From Fuerstiella sp. (lineage in GTDB: Bacteria > Planctomycetota > Planctomycetia > Planctomycetales > Planctomycetaceae), in assembly GCA_029245955.1 (NCBI GenBank), contig JAQWOH010000015.1:124001-188000 (forward strand): a DNA stretch of 64,000 nucleotides, written 5' to 3'. Shown here piece by piece: positions 39,651-48,355 of the stretch; within the stretch, counting starts at the first letter, position 1, and every line of letters starts with the position of its first letter. Under the pieces are notes generated by a model. The model searched no databases, was not told the DNA's origin, and was given only the letters and a program-made list of their open reading frames with translations. A program made the position numbers and the translations under genes.

Positions 39651-41900
39651 TCAGGTGTCGGCGGGCACTTTCGCTTCCGAGATGATCTGGGCGGTTTCCG
39701 GACGTTTCCCGGGAAACAGAGTCAACAAGGCAGGAAGAAACAGCAAGTCCGCGGGCAGTGCCACGACGAGCGTCGTACACGCCATAACGGCAAAGCTGAC
39801 ATGAGGTGGCAGTTGACTGGTCATGACAGTGCCGAGTCCGGCGGTCATGACAACTGTCGTCAGCATCAATGCGCTGCCAACGGTGATGAACGTTTTTTCG
39901 TTTGCGGCGAGGGCGGTCTGACCGTGACGATGCTCCTCGGTGAAATGAACCAGATAGTGAATGGTGTCGTCAACGGCAATTCCCAGGCAGATTGCAAATG
40001 AACAGGCGCCGGCAATTCCCAGTGAATCGCTGAATAACCAGTGTACCGCACCTGAAACTGCCAGAGGCATCAAATTGGGCATTGTTGATATCAGGCCAAT
40101 TCTGAGTGAACGGAAAGCGATCGCCAGCACTCCGAAGATTACAACTGCGGCCATCATCAGGCTGCTGATCAGTTCATTAATCATCTGACTGACGACTCTT
40201 CCCTCAACAAGCACATCACTGACGAGTTTCACGTCAACACCTGGATTCTCAGATTCCAGCTGCCTTAACTGAGACTCCAGCCGTTCAAAAATGGAATCGA
40301 ACGTCGCAATACCCAAATCCCGGGAGCGTGTGGCAACAAGCGCCAACCGAAGATCCGGACGGTAGAATTGTGTTTTGAGGTCCTCTGGAAGTTGCTTCAA
40401 CAGTATGGGCTGATCCTGGCGATTGGGACCACGAATAACCGTAAGTGCCGTACGGATTGACATTGGCCGCCCAAGCAGCGGTTCTTCTGTAATCAGCCGT
40501 TCGCACGCCTTAATCACCACCCAGACGTCTTTGCGAGAAACCTGATCGCCCCAGTGAACCATCAATCGCACACTACGAACCCCGGCCATATGCGTGTCGC
40601 AATGACGCATCGCCTGCAATTCTTCAGACTGACGGGGAACCCGATCACTGACACGATCATCGGGAACAAGACGCAGGCAGATTGCCAGACACCCCGCAGT
40701 AAGCAACACGCCAATAACAGTTACAACCATTGCATGGCGCGATGAAAACCGAATAACTGAAATCAGACGACTCATGGCTCGGTGAAAAGGATTGTGATAC
40801 TCACTGACATGCATTCGCTGCCCGATCCACGAAGCAGCCAGCAGTGGACTGATAAGAATCACAGCGGAAAACGTCACCACAACGCCGATCGCGGAAGTTC
40901 GGCCAAAGCCAGCAATCATTTCTGAATCTGACAACATCAGCGAACCAAATCCAATCGCCGTCGTAATCGATGTCAGCAGACAGGCCGGACCTGTCTGCAA
41001 AACAGCATTGAAGACGGCATTACGAGCATTCGCACCCCCAGCTCGAAGCTGTTGCAGTCGTACCACCAGGTGGACTCCATCGGTGAATCCAATCATCATG
41101 ACCATCACCGGAAGAATAATTTTTGCAAGTTCGTTTTCGGACTGCCCGATAAGCTGCAACCAACCGAGAGTCCAGAAGACACCGACCACGGGTCCACAGC
41201 CCGCAACAATGATCGCCATCGGCCGCCGAAAAATCAAAATCAACAATACGCCAACGAGTCCGTAGGCCATGAGCTGAATTCGAATATGATCTTCTGCCAG
41301 CGCTCGATCATGAACATCGTAAAGAGCGAGTGTGCCGGTAACCCTTGTCTGAATCCCTGTCGGCTCAAGAATTCGTATTGCGACCGACCGAATATCCTGG
41401 ACATATGACGCTTCGTCAGTATCGACCAGCATCAAGACCGTTTGACCGTCGGATGAAATCAGATTCTCTGCGGCCAGAGGATGGCTGAGCAGCGCGAGTT
41501 TCGAGTCTGCCAGTTGTTCGTCTGTAACTTCGTCTGTAACTTCGGGTAAAAGCAAACGGTGTGCTCGACGTAAAGTGACCTCAGGAATATCGCCCATCCA
41601 GGTCAGATGCTTCACTTCTTCCATTTCGCGAAGTGCCGAAGCTGTCAGTTGCATTGCCGCAATTTGATCGCGACGAAAGAAGTCATCGCACTGCAGAACA
41701 AGCACTAATGGTGCACTGGATTTGAACTTTCCCTGCACCTCATGCAGTTCTGCCAGAGTCTCGGGAGACACCCAGCCCTCGGGCAGAGGGTCAGCGACAC
41801 GATATCCCAGGAATCCCAGAATCGGTGGCGTTGCAAGTGCAAAAACGAACATCCACCCAATGAGACGGTGGTCGACGCAGATTTTAGCAAGCAGTTTCAT
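39651..41900 (-). CDS. MMPL/RND-superfamily membrane transporter
   Basis: 749 residues, two repeats of TM1 + periplasmic loop + five TM helices. TM1 begins LIGWMFVFALATPPILGFLGYRVADPL; the first five-helix block includes FRRPMAIIVAGCGPVVGVFWTLG and IILPVMVMMIGFTDGVHLVVRLQQLR; the second includes VVIFGVLAIAFRSLRIGLIS and AGACSFAICLGIAVDDTIHYLVHFTEEH, where the acidic pair in TM10 could carry protons. The family exports lipids, hopanoids and polyketide-like molecules. Its start codon overlaps the stop of the upstream AMP-ligase fragment (ATGA), so translation is probably coupled. Substrate unknown. Confidence 0.85.
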   Translation of the reverse strand: MKLLAKICVDHRLIGWMFVFALATPPILGFLGYRVADPLPEGWVSPETLAELHEVQGKFKSSAPLVLVLQCDDFFRRDQIAAMQLTASALREMEEVKHLTWMGDIPEVTLRRAHRLLLPEVTDEVTDEQLADSKLALLSHPLAAENLISSDGQTVLMLVDTDEASYVQDIRSVAIRILEPTGIQTRVTGTLALYDVHDRALAEDHIRIQLMAYGLVGVLLILIFRRPMAIIVAGCGPVVGVFWTLGWLQLIGQSENELAKIILPVMVMMIGFTDGVHLVVRLQQLRAGGANARNAVFNAVLQTGPACLLTSITTAIGFGSLMLSDSEMIAGFGRTSAIGVVVTFSAVILISPLLAASWIGQRMHVSEYHNPFHRAMSRLISVIRFSSRHAMVVTVIGVLLTAGCLAICLRLVPDDRVSDRVPRQSEELQAMRHCDTHMAGVRSVRLMVHWGDQVSRKDVWVVIKACERLITEEPLLGRPMSIRTALTVIRGPNRQDQPILLKQLPEDLKTQFYRPDLRLALVATRSRDLGIATFDSIFERLESQLRQLESENPGVDVKLVSDVLVEGRVVSQMINELISSLMMAAVVIFGVLAIAFRSLRIGLISTMPNLMPLAVSGAVHWLFSDSLGIAGACSFAICLGIAVDDTIHYLVHFTEEHRHGQTALAANEKTFITVGSALMLTTVVMTAGLGTVMTSQLPPHVSFAVMACTTLVVALPADLLFLPALLTLFPGKRPETAQIISEAKVPADT

Positions 41901-42367
41901 GGGCCACCACCAACCCGAAGTGCGTTAGCGGAACGAATCAACCGATCGACGTAATCCTGCATCGCTTTCTGTAGTTTTTGGACTGTGAATCTCTGAGTCG
42001 TCAGAATGTTTGCTCCGCTTAAGAGCGGAACCATGACAGACATTCCGAAACCGTAAGCATGACTCATTGGCGGAAAAGCGATGATACTGTCGGCAGCCGT
42101 GATGTCCATCGTTTCGACAACGCACAGCTTTCTGGCACTCAGATGGTTCTCAATCAGCGGACCGTACGCCATGTTGAGATCGATATCCTCATTGTCCCCA
42201 AGGCGTGAACACATCCCTCGCTGGGCAACAAGCGGGACGTGACAGGGCAGAACCCGCATCGTGCTGCTGTCGTCGTCCGCGAGACTCTGACAGAACATGC
42301 GCGCACTGCTTGAGTTGTCATAGCATACGTGCTGTTTCGGCGTGAACATCGGATCATACACGCTCAT
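41897..42367 (-). CDS. Fragment of an AMP-forming acyl-CoA synthetase/adenylation domain
   Basis: 156 residues. The C-terminal half, ADSIIAFPPMSHAYGFGMSVMVPLLSGANIL followed by RFTVQKLQKAM, matches the central part of ANL-superfamily adenylating enzymes (the segment after the P-loop). The P-loop, the later YGxTE motif and the C-terminal lid are absent, so it cannot be a functional ligase. It has a good ribosome site (GGGGA seven bases before the ATG) and shares ATGA with the MMPL gene. It is either a pseudogene kept as a leader for the transporter or a diverged short protein. The N-terminal 80 residues are unrecognised. Confidence 0.55.
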   Translation of the reverse strand: MSVYDPMFTPKQHVCYDNSSSARMFCQSLADDDSSTMRVLPCHVPLVAQRGMCSRLGDNEDIDLNMAYGPLIENHLSARKLCVVETMDITAADSIIAFPPMSHAYGFGMSVMVPLLSGANILTTQRFTVQKLQKAMQDYVDRLIRSANALRVGGGP

Positions 42368-43080
42368 AGCTGATCCCCACCAAAGCCACTCGAAATCTAA
42401 CGAATCTCAATACATCGTCACCGTCAACCACCTGCAACATTTCAGAGAATTCAGCCTGCGCAAATCAGGTAAACTGTTCCGGTTGTGCAGACAATCTGGG
42501 TCACAGGGGCCCGTTGCTCCCGAAATGTTCTCCCCTCAATGCGCAGTCGGCAGTGTCCCCTCACCAAACTTTTCCGAGTTCATCGCCCTCCTGTCACTCC
42601 GTCGACGCGTATACAGGTATTGCCGCCTGAACCGAATTCTTATCAGGATGTCCCCCTGCTGCAGCAGTCTGCCGCAGGCGTGCCAAAAACGTATTCAGTA
42701 GTGACTCGGTGGCCCGCTGGCTGAAGTGCAGACTGCAGCAACGAATGCTGACCGCCAGGCAACCGTTGATTATAATTGTCGAAAACGCGGCCGTTGTTTC
42801 CTTTCGAAGTGGTGGAATCCCGCAAACATCTTCGACAAGCAGGTTTCCCATCTGAATGGGCCCGGCGCTGCTGGGTACCGCTATCGCATTGCGCGAGGTG
42901 GACGGTAAACTCAGCCGGATGTCAGAGGAGCAGGGCAACCACGATTTCAGTTTCATCGTGCTGGGCACAGAAGAAGTTCAAACGCGGGCTGGCTGCGTGT
43001 GAGGCGGTGGATCCGCTGGATGCGTGGTGAATGTAGGGGGGCCGAACGATCTGTCATCATTTCTGTTACGTGCTGGGACA
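42368..43080. other. Gene-poor region with degenerate coding
   Basis: 713 bases without an intact gene. The right end (42955-43030) carries a stretch related in sequence to 43640-43722, translating in one frame to FKRGLAACEAVDPLDAW, which resembles KSKRGLAASDQGKAVDRWKR of the second copy. The rest shows short frames without motifs. Confidence 0.45.
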
Positions 43081-43479
43081 TCACCACGGAAGTGTATCTG
43101 GTAATTCATCTTCTAAATCTGCATTGGAACTGAACATTAAATACTTCCCATTTTCGAAACAGTAAGTAGCGATGAGCGTAGCGGGTTCGTCAGCAAAGGA
43201 GACGACAAACACGAACTTGTCATAGCCAACTTCTTGGGGTGTCGGTTCGACCTCGACGTATGAAAGGTGACCCTCATCACGTGAGGACAGAATATGCCAG
43301 TCGATCAACGTGTCGTCGCCAGTACCAACATGTTCGCGGCCCCATGTTGTAATGTTTTCCGCCAGAATCTCGCCGCGAGGACCAGCGGGAACCATCCCTT
43401 GACGTGGATTACCAGGGGCACCACTGGAATTACAGCCGATAACCGACAGCAGACACAGTCCGGCAAGAATCTGTTTCAT
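43081..43479 (-). CDS. Small uncharacterised lipoprotein
   Basis: 132 residues with a lipoprotein signal (MKQILAGLCLLSVIGCNSSG, Cys at 16). The mature domain (NITTWGREHVGTGDDTLIDWHIL ... YDKFVFVVSFADEPATLIATYCFENGKYLMFSSN) is of unknown family. GGAGG lies seven bases upstream of the ATG, which fixes the start. It stands between remnants and may be a recent arrival or survivor in this decaying region. Confidence 0.7.
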   Translation of the reverse strand: MKQILAGLCLLSVIGCNSSGAPGNPRQGMVPAGPRGEILAENITTWGREHVGTGDDTLIDWHILSSRDEGHLSYVEVEPTPQEVGYDKFVFVVSFADEPATLIATYCFENGKYLMFSSNADLEDELPDTLPW

Positions 43480-43719
43480 GGAAGTACCTCCGTTTTGATT
43501 TGGGCATCTGGGCCATGCAAGCTATCTGACGAGTCTACATCCCCTGCATCTCACTCCCAACCATGCCGCGTGCATTGGCTACGACTGCAACGCGATTCTG
43601 AGCGGCGAGATCGTCACTTCCGTATACCTGTTGGCACAGTTCGGGCTGACGCCGAAGTCAAAACGCGGGCTGGCTGCAAGTGATCAGGGTAAGGCGGTGG
43701 ATCGCTGGAAGCGTTGTGA

Positions 43720-43872
43720 ATGCACGCGATAGCGCGTCCATTCAAACGACTGGCGGATGAAGAGAACAACGCATGGCTGAAAAAGGTCGGGCTCTGGGGC
43801 GGCAGTCATAAGCCGATTGCACCATGGGACTGGCGGAAGTTGTCGAAGGAAGAACGGGACGAGTACAGGTGA
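43720..43872 (+). CDS. Possible 50-residue protein
   Basis: ATG at 43720 to TGA at 43872. The product starts MHAIARPFKRLADEENNAWL and is rich in Trp, Lys and Glu (APWDWRKLSKEERDEYR at the end). It follows the terminase-like fragment in the same direction. Composition looks protein-like, but I know no homologue and there is no strong ribosome site. Confidence 0.3.
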   Translation: MHAIARPFKRLADEENNAWLKKVGLWGGSHKPIAPWDWRKLSKEERDEYR

Positions 43873-44090
43873 ATTCAATGGTAAGCCTTATCCCGCAGTA
43901 CACTTAGGGTCCGTTGTGCGGACCGCCCAGTAAACGCCAACACCGTGCGGAAAACGCCGGTCGTGGTCACACGTTCAACAACGGCAGGCATGGCCGACCG
44001 GAAAACCGATCGGGCCAACACGACAGTGCGCCGCGATCTCACGTGATGATACTGGCAGAATCAGACTTGGTCCGCACAGCCGACCCTACT

Positions 44091-44253
44091 CGGTTGGAGC
44101 AGGAAGGGCATGTTCGGCGCCGAAAATCGCCAGTTTCCGATGCCGACAGGTGAAATCAAGCGGCTGAGATGCGAGACTCGGGTGAGCCGCAAGTTGAGTG
44201 TTTTTGCAGTGATTCGAGTTCGCCGCACAGTTTCCGGACCCTACGAGCTCTGC
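44091..44253. repeat. Repeat copy A: left end of a planctomycete transposase/integrase gene
   Basis: Shares a long similar stretch with 48199-48355, including the identical 20-base run AATCGCCAGTTTCCGATGCC. On the minus strand the copy runs into MPFLLQPS, matching the MSFLLQPW start of the transposase remnant in copy B, then diverges. So only the 5' flank and first codons remain. Confidence 0.7.
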
Positions 44254-44260
44254 CAGGCAC

Positions 44261-44291
44261 AAAAAAGGCTGATCCTGAATGGACCAGCCTT
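44261..44291 (-). terminator. Rho-independent terminator of the DUF2330-HEAT gene
   Basis: On the minus strand AAGGCTGGTCC and GGATCAGCCTT form a stem with one mismatch around a 5-base loop, followed by a T-run, 23 bases after the stop codon. Confidence 0.8.
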
Positions 44292-44314
44292 GCGCAGGAA
44301 CCGTTCGGCTCGGA

Positions 44315-46897
44315 TCAGATTCGCTCAAATTTTGCAGGTGAATACCGAAAGCCGGTTCCCTTCATCAGGGTCTCCATCGCTCCCGCCCCGATTACCTGTT
44401 CCCACACGGTGAGCCATTGGGTCACCGTGCCCGGAACCTGATGAAATCCCGCAGCGTTCATCAGCTGCCTCGTGTTCAGATTTGTCACGATCTTCGAGAC
44501 CTGTTCCTGCTGATCATTTGCGACGCACCAGACATACCACGCTGTCAGTTCATTGACCAGTTCGACGGCTTCCTCTTTATTCCAGTTGACGCCGGGCACA
44601 AACAGTGGGCCTGTTCCCCAGGGCGGTGCTTCTGCTTCCGGATCAAATGCGATGGCGGCCGACACGGCCTGATTCACACCCTGCACACCCTGTGTCTTCT
44701 GAGTCGCCAGCCAGGAAGCGGCGTGCCTGCGAACTTCAGTGTTATCACTGCTGACGAGTACATCAGAAAGTGCGGCGGGTTTGAGTTTCAACAGCACGGG
44801 GGCGAGCGTCTGCTGAAGCTGATAGTCCGCAAGCGTAAGTTTCAGCAGACTCTCAATGTCAGTTGTGTTCTCTTTATTCGCCGTGATTTCCAGTAATTTT
44901 ATTCGGAGTGGCCGTCGAAGAGCAGGGTACTGACCGCAGAGCCGGGCAAATCGTTCCAGGTCTTCGAAGTGAGTGATGTCATCGACGCGGGCGGCGGCGG
45001 ACCATGTCTGAACGATATGCGGCGTTCCCGGGTCACCAATCAGCGAATCAAATGCGTTGGCTGCCTTCGGCCCGCCAATTTCCTTCAGACAGATAATGGC
45101 CCATCCACGGCGAGTGATGGCTTCGTCATTTCTTGCAGCTTTCAGAAGCGGTTCGATCGCGGCGTCTCCCAGTGATTTGATTTGGCTGATCGCAGCGTTT
45201 CGATCAGACGTGTCCTCGATTTCATTCAGTACGGCAGCGACAGTGGCCTCATCCGTGGTTCCGGTTTCCTGTGCCGCACCTTCAGCCAGAAATAAGGTCA
45301 GCAGAATCAGTCCCGCTGCAGTGCGTCCGCCGCGGCGAATGAACAGCACGTAAAGAAAAGCCGCCGTGACGAAAAGGCCTGCCGCGATCAGCCACTTCTG
45401 AGATGGGCTTCCGCCTTCGGATGCCTGCAGCAGGAGCCTGCCATGATCCGGGTGATGCACGGCCACGGTCTTCGCCGCTGCATTCGAAATCACGTCGGCA
45501 TCCACCGTTGTAGCGGATCCTTCTTCGGACGGACCAAACACCCGGGCGTTATAGCGTTGCGGTGTGTTACGGGCCGGGTTGATTTCGAACCGTGTGAAGT
45601 ACACATTCTCGGCGGCGACGACTTCTCGGTCAAAATCTCCGTCGATCACTGTGAGCGTCATGTCCTGGAGGTCCGCAATGGCATCGGCAGTGAGTTTGTC
45701 ACGGGATGCCTGAAGAATTTCATCATGCATGCGGTCGATCTCCGCACCGCGTAAGCGGAGGCGTTCACCGATGTTCAGCAGTTCCTTCTCCATTTCTTCG
45801 TGCTCATGAGTCAGCTTGTCCGTCCGGGCTGTCAGAAGGTCTCCGGCAAACAGGTCCTTCGCAATGCCATTGTGTGGAGTCGGGTCGCGTTCCACGACAA
45901 GGCTTTGCTTTCGATTCTCCGGGATATCATCATAGTTGCCGCCGATAATGCGAAGCGGCAGAGGCTTTGTCAGGTTGTGCAGCAGGTCGGTGCCTGTGAC
46001 CTGACGCACGACATGCCCGGCTGGCAGGTCACGCGCCTTCATGGGGCTGTCCGTCAGCAGGTAAACAACATTGTGCAGGTCGCCTTCATTAAACGCAGAC
46101 AGCCGCATTGGAACCACAAGTTCATCGGAACGAAATCGAAATCCCATCCCCTGAACGTGCCCATCAAATGCGGCTCCTGGCGGCAGGGAGGAGTCTGTGG
46201 TTTTCATGCCTGGCTTTGGGTCGACGCCATCTTTCTGACCAACCCGAGCCTTGACGGCAACGAAGCACCACTGGTCTTCGATGTATTCCTCACAGACGCC
46301 ATCCATACCGTCAGGGTAGCGGTATCCATGATCTTTCATCCATGCACTGAGGGCGTCCGCGCTGCCGGCTTCCAGGACAGCAACTTCGTACATCCCGACA
46401 GCTTCCTGTTTTACGACATTGACCTCACTGACTTCCAGTGATTTTTCAGGCAGCGCCATGTCAGTGGCCATGGAACCTGCTGGGGGACTGCGGTATTTAT
46501 AAAGAATTGGTGTCAGATCAACGACGACCTCCGGCGGATCAACGGCCGCGGCAATGTGGCTGAATGTGTCATCGGCCACTTTGCGCAGTGCGGGTGGACT
46601 GGGAAACGGGATCAGCATTCCAAACTCCGCAACCTTCCCCTGAAACCCGGGTCGAATGACGAACGTCTCGATGCCGTCCTTATAAAATACGAATGTCTTC
46701 TGCAGACCGATTCTCTCCAGCGGCACGTTACCCTCGATATAAACCGGTGGCACCATCCCGCACGGATCCGCGAACACACTCATCGTACCCAGCAGACAGA
46801 CACCGGCAGACATGAGACGAAGCACGGTGCTTCGTACATCAAGTCTGCCCCACGGGGCGCCAAGGGCATCCCTCTTTCGATTCAGTTCATTGTTCAT
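44315..46897 (-). CDS. DUF2330 domain protein with membrane helix and HEAT-like repeats
   Basis: 860 residues. A secretion signal lies at ~25-44 (LMSAGVCLLGTMSVFADPCG). The DUF2330 domain (~45-400) contains FVIRPGFQGKVAEFGMLIPFPSPPALRKV and the later GMGFRFRSDELVVPMRLSAF. A long helical stretch (HEHEEMEKELLNIGERLRLRG) is followed by a beta region and a transmembrane helix at ~505-525 (WLIAAGLFVTAAFLYVLFIRR). The last ~300 residues look like HEAT-type helical repeats (AISQIKSLGDAAIEPLLKAARNDEAITRRGWAIICLKEIGG). The start is strongly supported by AAGGAG seven bases before the ATG. Probably anchored with its DUF2330 part outside the cytoplasm; function unknown. Confidence 0.82.
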   Translation of the reverse strand: MNNELNRKRDALGAPWGRLDVRSTVLRLMSAGVCLLGTMSVFADPCGMVPPVYIEGNVPLERIGLQKTFVFYKDGIETFVIRPGFQGKVAEFGMLIPFPSPPALRKVADDTFSHIAAAVDPPEVVVDLTPILYKYRSPPAGSMATDMALPEKSLEVSEVNVVKQEAVGMYEVAVLEAGSADALSAWMKDHGYRYPDGMDGVCEEYIEDQWCFVAVKARVGQKDGVDPKPGMKTTDSSLPPGAAFDGHVQGMGFRFRSDELVVPMRLSAFNEGDLHNVVYLLTDSPMKARDLPAGHVVRQVTGTDLLHNLTKPLPLRIIGGNYDDIPENRKQSLVVERDPTPHNGIAKDLFAGDLLTARTDKLTHEHEEMEKELLNIGERLRLRGAEIDRMHDEILQASRDKLTADAIADLQDMTLTVIDGDFDREVVAAENVYFTRFEINPARNTPQRYNARVFGPSEEGSATTVDADVISNAAAKTVAVHHPDHGRLLLQASEGGSPSQKWLIAAGLFVTAAFLYVLFIRRGGRTAAGLILLTLFLAEGAAQETGTTDEATVAAVLNEIEDTSDRNAAISQIKSLGDAAIEPLLKAARNDEAITRRGWAIICLKEIGGPKAANAFDSLIGDPGTPHIVQTWSAAARVDDITHFEDLERFARLCGQYPALRRPLRIKLLEITANKENTTDIESLLKLTLADYQLQQTLAPVLLKLKPAALSDVLVSSDNTEVRRHAASWLATQKTQGVQGVNQAVSAAIAFDPEAEAPPWGTGPLFVPGVNWNKEEAVELVNELTAWYVWCVANDQQEQVSKIVTNLNTRQLMNAAGFHQVPGTVTQWLTVWEQVIGAGAMETLMKGTGFRYSPAKFERI

Positions 46898-47045
46898 GAT
46901 ATGGCTCCTTAAGCTCAGCTTTCATTTCAAGTATGGCTCGAACATTTCTTGTGCCGGTACTGATCCAGATTGAGTCCAGTCGCTGCCAGCGACCTGATTC
47001 CTGAACCGTGAACCACGGTCCTGCCACAAAGTGGACACCTTCAAT

Positions 47046-47708
47046 TCACAAGCGACTCCAAAGCCGGTCGCTGCCGACACGTTTGATCGTGCCACTCGCC
47101 AGCAACGGGGGAATTCCGTCTTCCTGCAGATCAAATTCATGCCGCAGATCAAGCGGAATCAGCTGCTCCGGAAGTTCAGCAAGGATGACACCGCTTTCAG
47201 ATGTCAGCCGTATAGCAACGGTCACGTGTGTTTTCTTCAATTCCCCCAGCAGCTCAGTTTTTATGGTCTGCGGGACATGATTCGCAGCCCGGGAGTTGTC
47301 CGCCAACATTCTTACTTTTGTTTGCGGCCCGTAGTAAAGAAGTTCGTCGTGCACCCCTTCGTCTGCCGGATGCCGGACAAGTCGCTGCATGAGTTCTTCA
47401 AAATGTTGATCGGTCAGACGCTTCGTGGGATGACGACTGAGTGCACAGCCCGATGCACAGACACGATCGCCATGTGGATGAGCTTCTGCGCGTCCTGCAT
47501 GATGTGTTTCCGAAACATTCATCAGTGGAATAGGCCCGATCAGCGAATCCGCGGGCTTTGCGGGTGCAGATGCCACCGCGAGTAAAGTCGGAGTTCTCTC
47601 TCCAGCCCCGTTTCCCGCCAGCAGCATGAGTGCAATACATATAAATGCACAGCAGACGGCGTGGCGTGGACAGACGCTGGTGGACAGTCCTGAAAAATGC
47701 GGTCGCAT
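47046..47708 (-). CDS. Uncharacterised secreted or membrane-anchored protein
   Basis: About 220 residues. An N-terminal hydrophobic segment (HAVCCAFICIALMLLAGNGAG) could be a signal peptide or anchor. The middle has HHAGRAEAHPHGDRVCASGCALS, rich in His and Cys. The C-terminal part (TELLGELKKTHVTVAIRLTSESGVILAELPEQLIPLDLRHEFDL) looks like a folded domain; no family recognised. A GTG-started frame reaches 47726, but GGGAG six bases before the ATG at 47708 supports the shorter form. It lies 148 bases upstream of the DUF2330 gene on the same strand, so the two may be functionally linked. Confidence 0.6.
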   Translation of the reverse strand: MRPHFSGLSTSVCPRHAVCCAFICIALMLLAGNGAGERTPTLLAVASAPAKPADSLIGPIPLMNVSETHHAGRAEAHPHGDRVCASGCALSRHPTKRLTDQHFEELMQRLVRHPADEGVHDELLYYGPQTKVRMLADNSRAANHVPQTIKTELLGELKKTHVTVAIRLTSESGVILAELPEQLIPLDLRHEFDLQEDGIPPLLASGTIKRVGSDRLWSRL

Positions 47709-47914
47709 TCGAATTCTCCCGGTCACACTTCGTTGGTGATAACTCTGAAGTATGGGCGGCAGGAGATTGGTTCAAACTTTCCGGGGAATCGGGGCGGAGT
47801 ACCAAACTGTCCTGATGGTGTCTCAGTCCGTTCGTACTCACGCAAAAATTCGGCCAGCACAGAATGTTTCATTCAGACCCGATATGGCGTGGCGAAGAAT
47901 GTTTGTCCCCGCAG

Positions 47915-48050
47915 GGTCAAGAAACAAGACCGACGGCAAAGCTCTATGACAATCAGGTGTTAGCAAGCGAATCGAGTCACGATTGCGGCCGCACGTCGCC
48001 GGTCGGATTGGAACGCAGGCGAGTCAATCGGTGTCTGTTTCAACTTGGCG
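47915..48050 (+). repeat. Diverged inverted-repeat arm, left copy
   Basis: Aligns without gaps to the reverse complement of 51185-51318. Shared words include GGTCAAGAAAC, AAAGCTCT and GAGTC-CGATT. In one frame both translate to a related peptide beginning GQET-P--KL-D-Q-LA, so both may be decayed ends of the same coding element. Confidence 0.6.
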
Positions 48051-48217
48051 CGTAACCGACGCTGGTCGTCTTCGAGCAGGAGACGCTTCTTTCCCAGCTT
48101 CTTCAGCAAAGCCTCGATCTATGCGTTCTGGAACTCAATGATCGGCTGCTGCCGTTGGTTGACCATGCCGCTGAGGGCAGCCAGCAGAGTGTGCCAGGGT
48201 TGGAGCAGGAAGGACAT
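47973..48217 (-). pseudogene. Transposase/integrase N-terminal remnant
   Basis: The minus-strand frame starts MSFLLQPWHTLLAALSGMVN, has an internal TAG, and continues IEALLKKLGKKRLLLEDDQRR. This is the opening of a family of integrase-core transposases I associate with planctomycetes. After that the expected sequence is lost and the frame ends at about 47973. The catalytic DDE domain is absent, so it is inactive. Confidence 0.65.
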
Positions 48218-48355
48218 GGTTGACGTCGAAAATCGCCAGTTTCCGATGCCGACAGGTGAAATCAGGCGGCGGAGATGAGAGACTCCGGCGTGCCGTCCGT
48301 CCCGTGTTTCACGGCGATTTGAGTTCGGCGGAGTGTTTTGACACTACGGGCTCAG
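48199..48355. repeat. Repeat copy B: transposase 5' flank
   Basis: Similar to 44091-44253. It begins inside the remnant's first codons and continues through the upstream flank into the last bases of the FG-GAP gene (GGGCTCAG), where similarity fades. Confidence 0.65.

Larger units (their letters stand above)
43480..44264. other. Remnant-rich region (terminase-like fragment, transposase 5' end)
   Basis: It holds a plus-strand fragment reading LLAQFGLTPKSKRGLAASDQ (about 43627-43700), reminiscent of the C-terminus of P27-type phage terminase small subunits, a 50-codon frame at 43720-43872, and one copy (44091-44253) of a repeat related to 48199-48355. No intact gene is called. Confidence 0.45.
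47709..48343. other. Region with transposase remnant and repeat copies
   Basis: No intact gene. It contains the repeat at 47915-48050, related in inverted orientation to 51185-51318, and the transposase remnant 47973-48217 with its flank (repeat copy B, 48199-48355). Confidence 0.55.

Noticed and set aside
42594-42968. 124-codon minus-strand frame, possibly the missing part of the AMP-ligase
   Set aside because: Its translation shows no adenylation-domain motif and is Ser/Thr-rich without structure.
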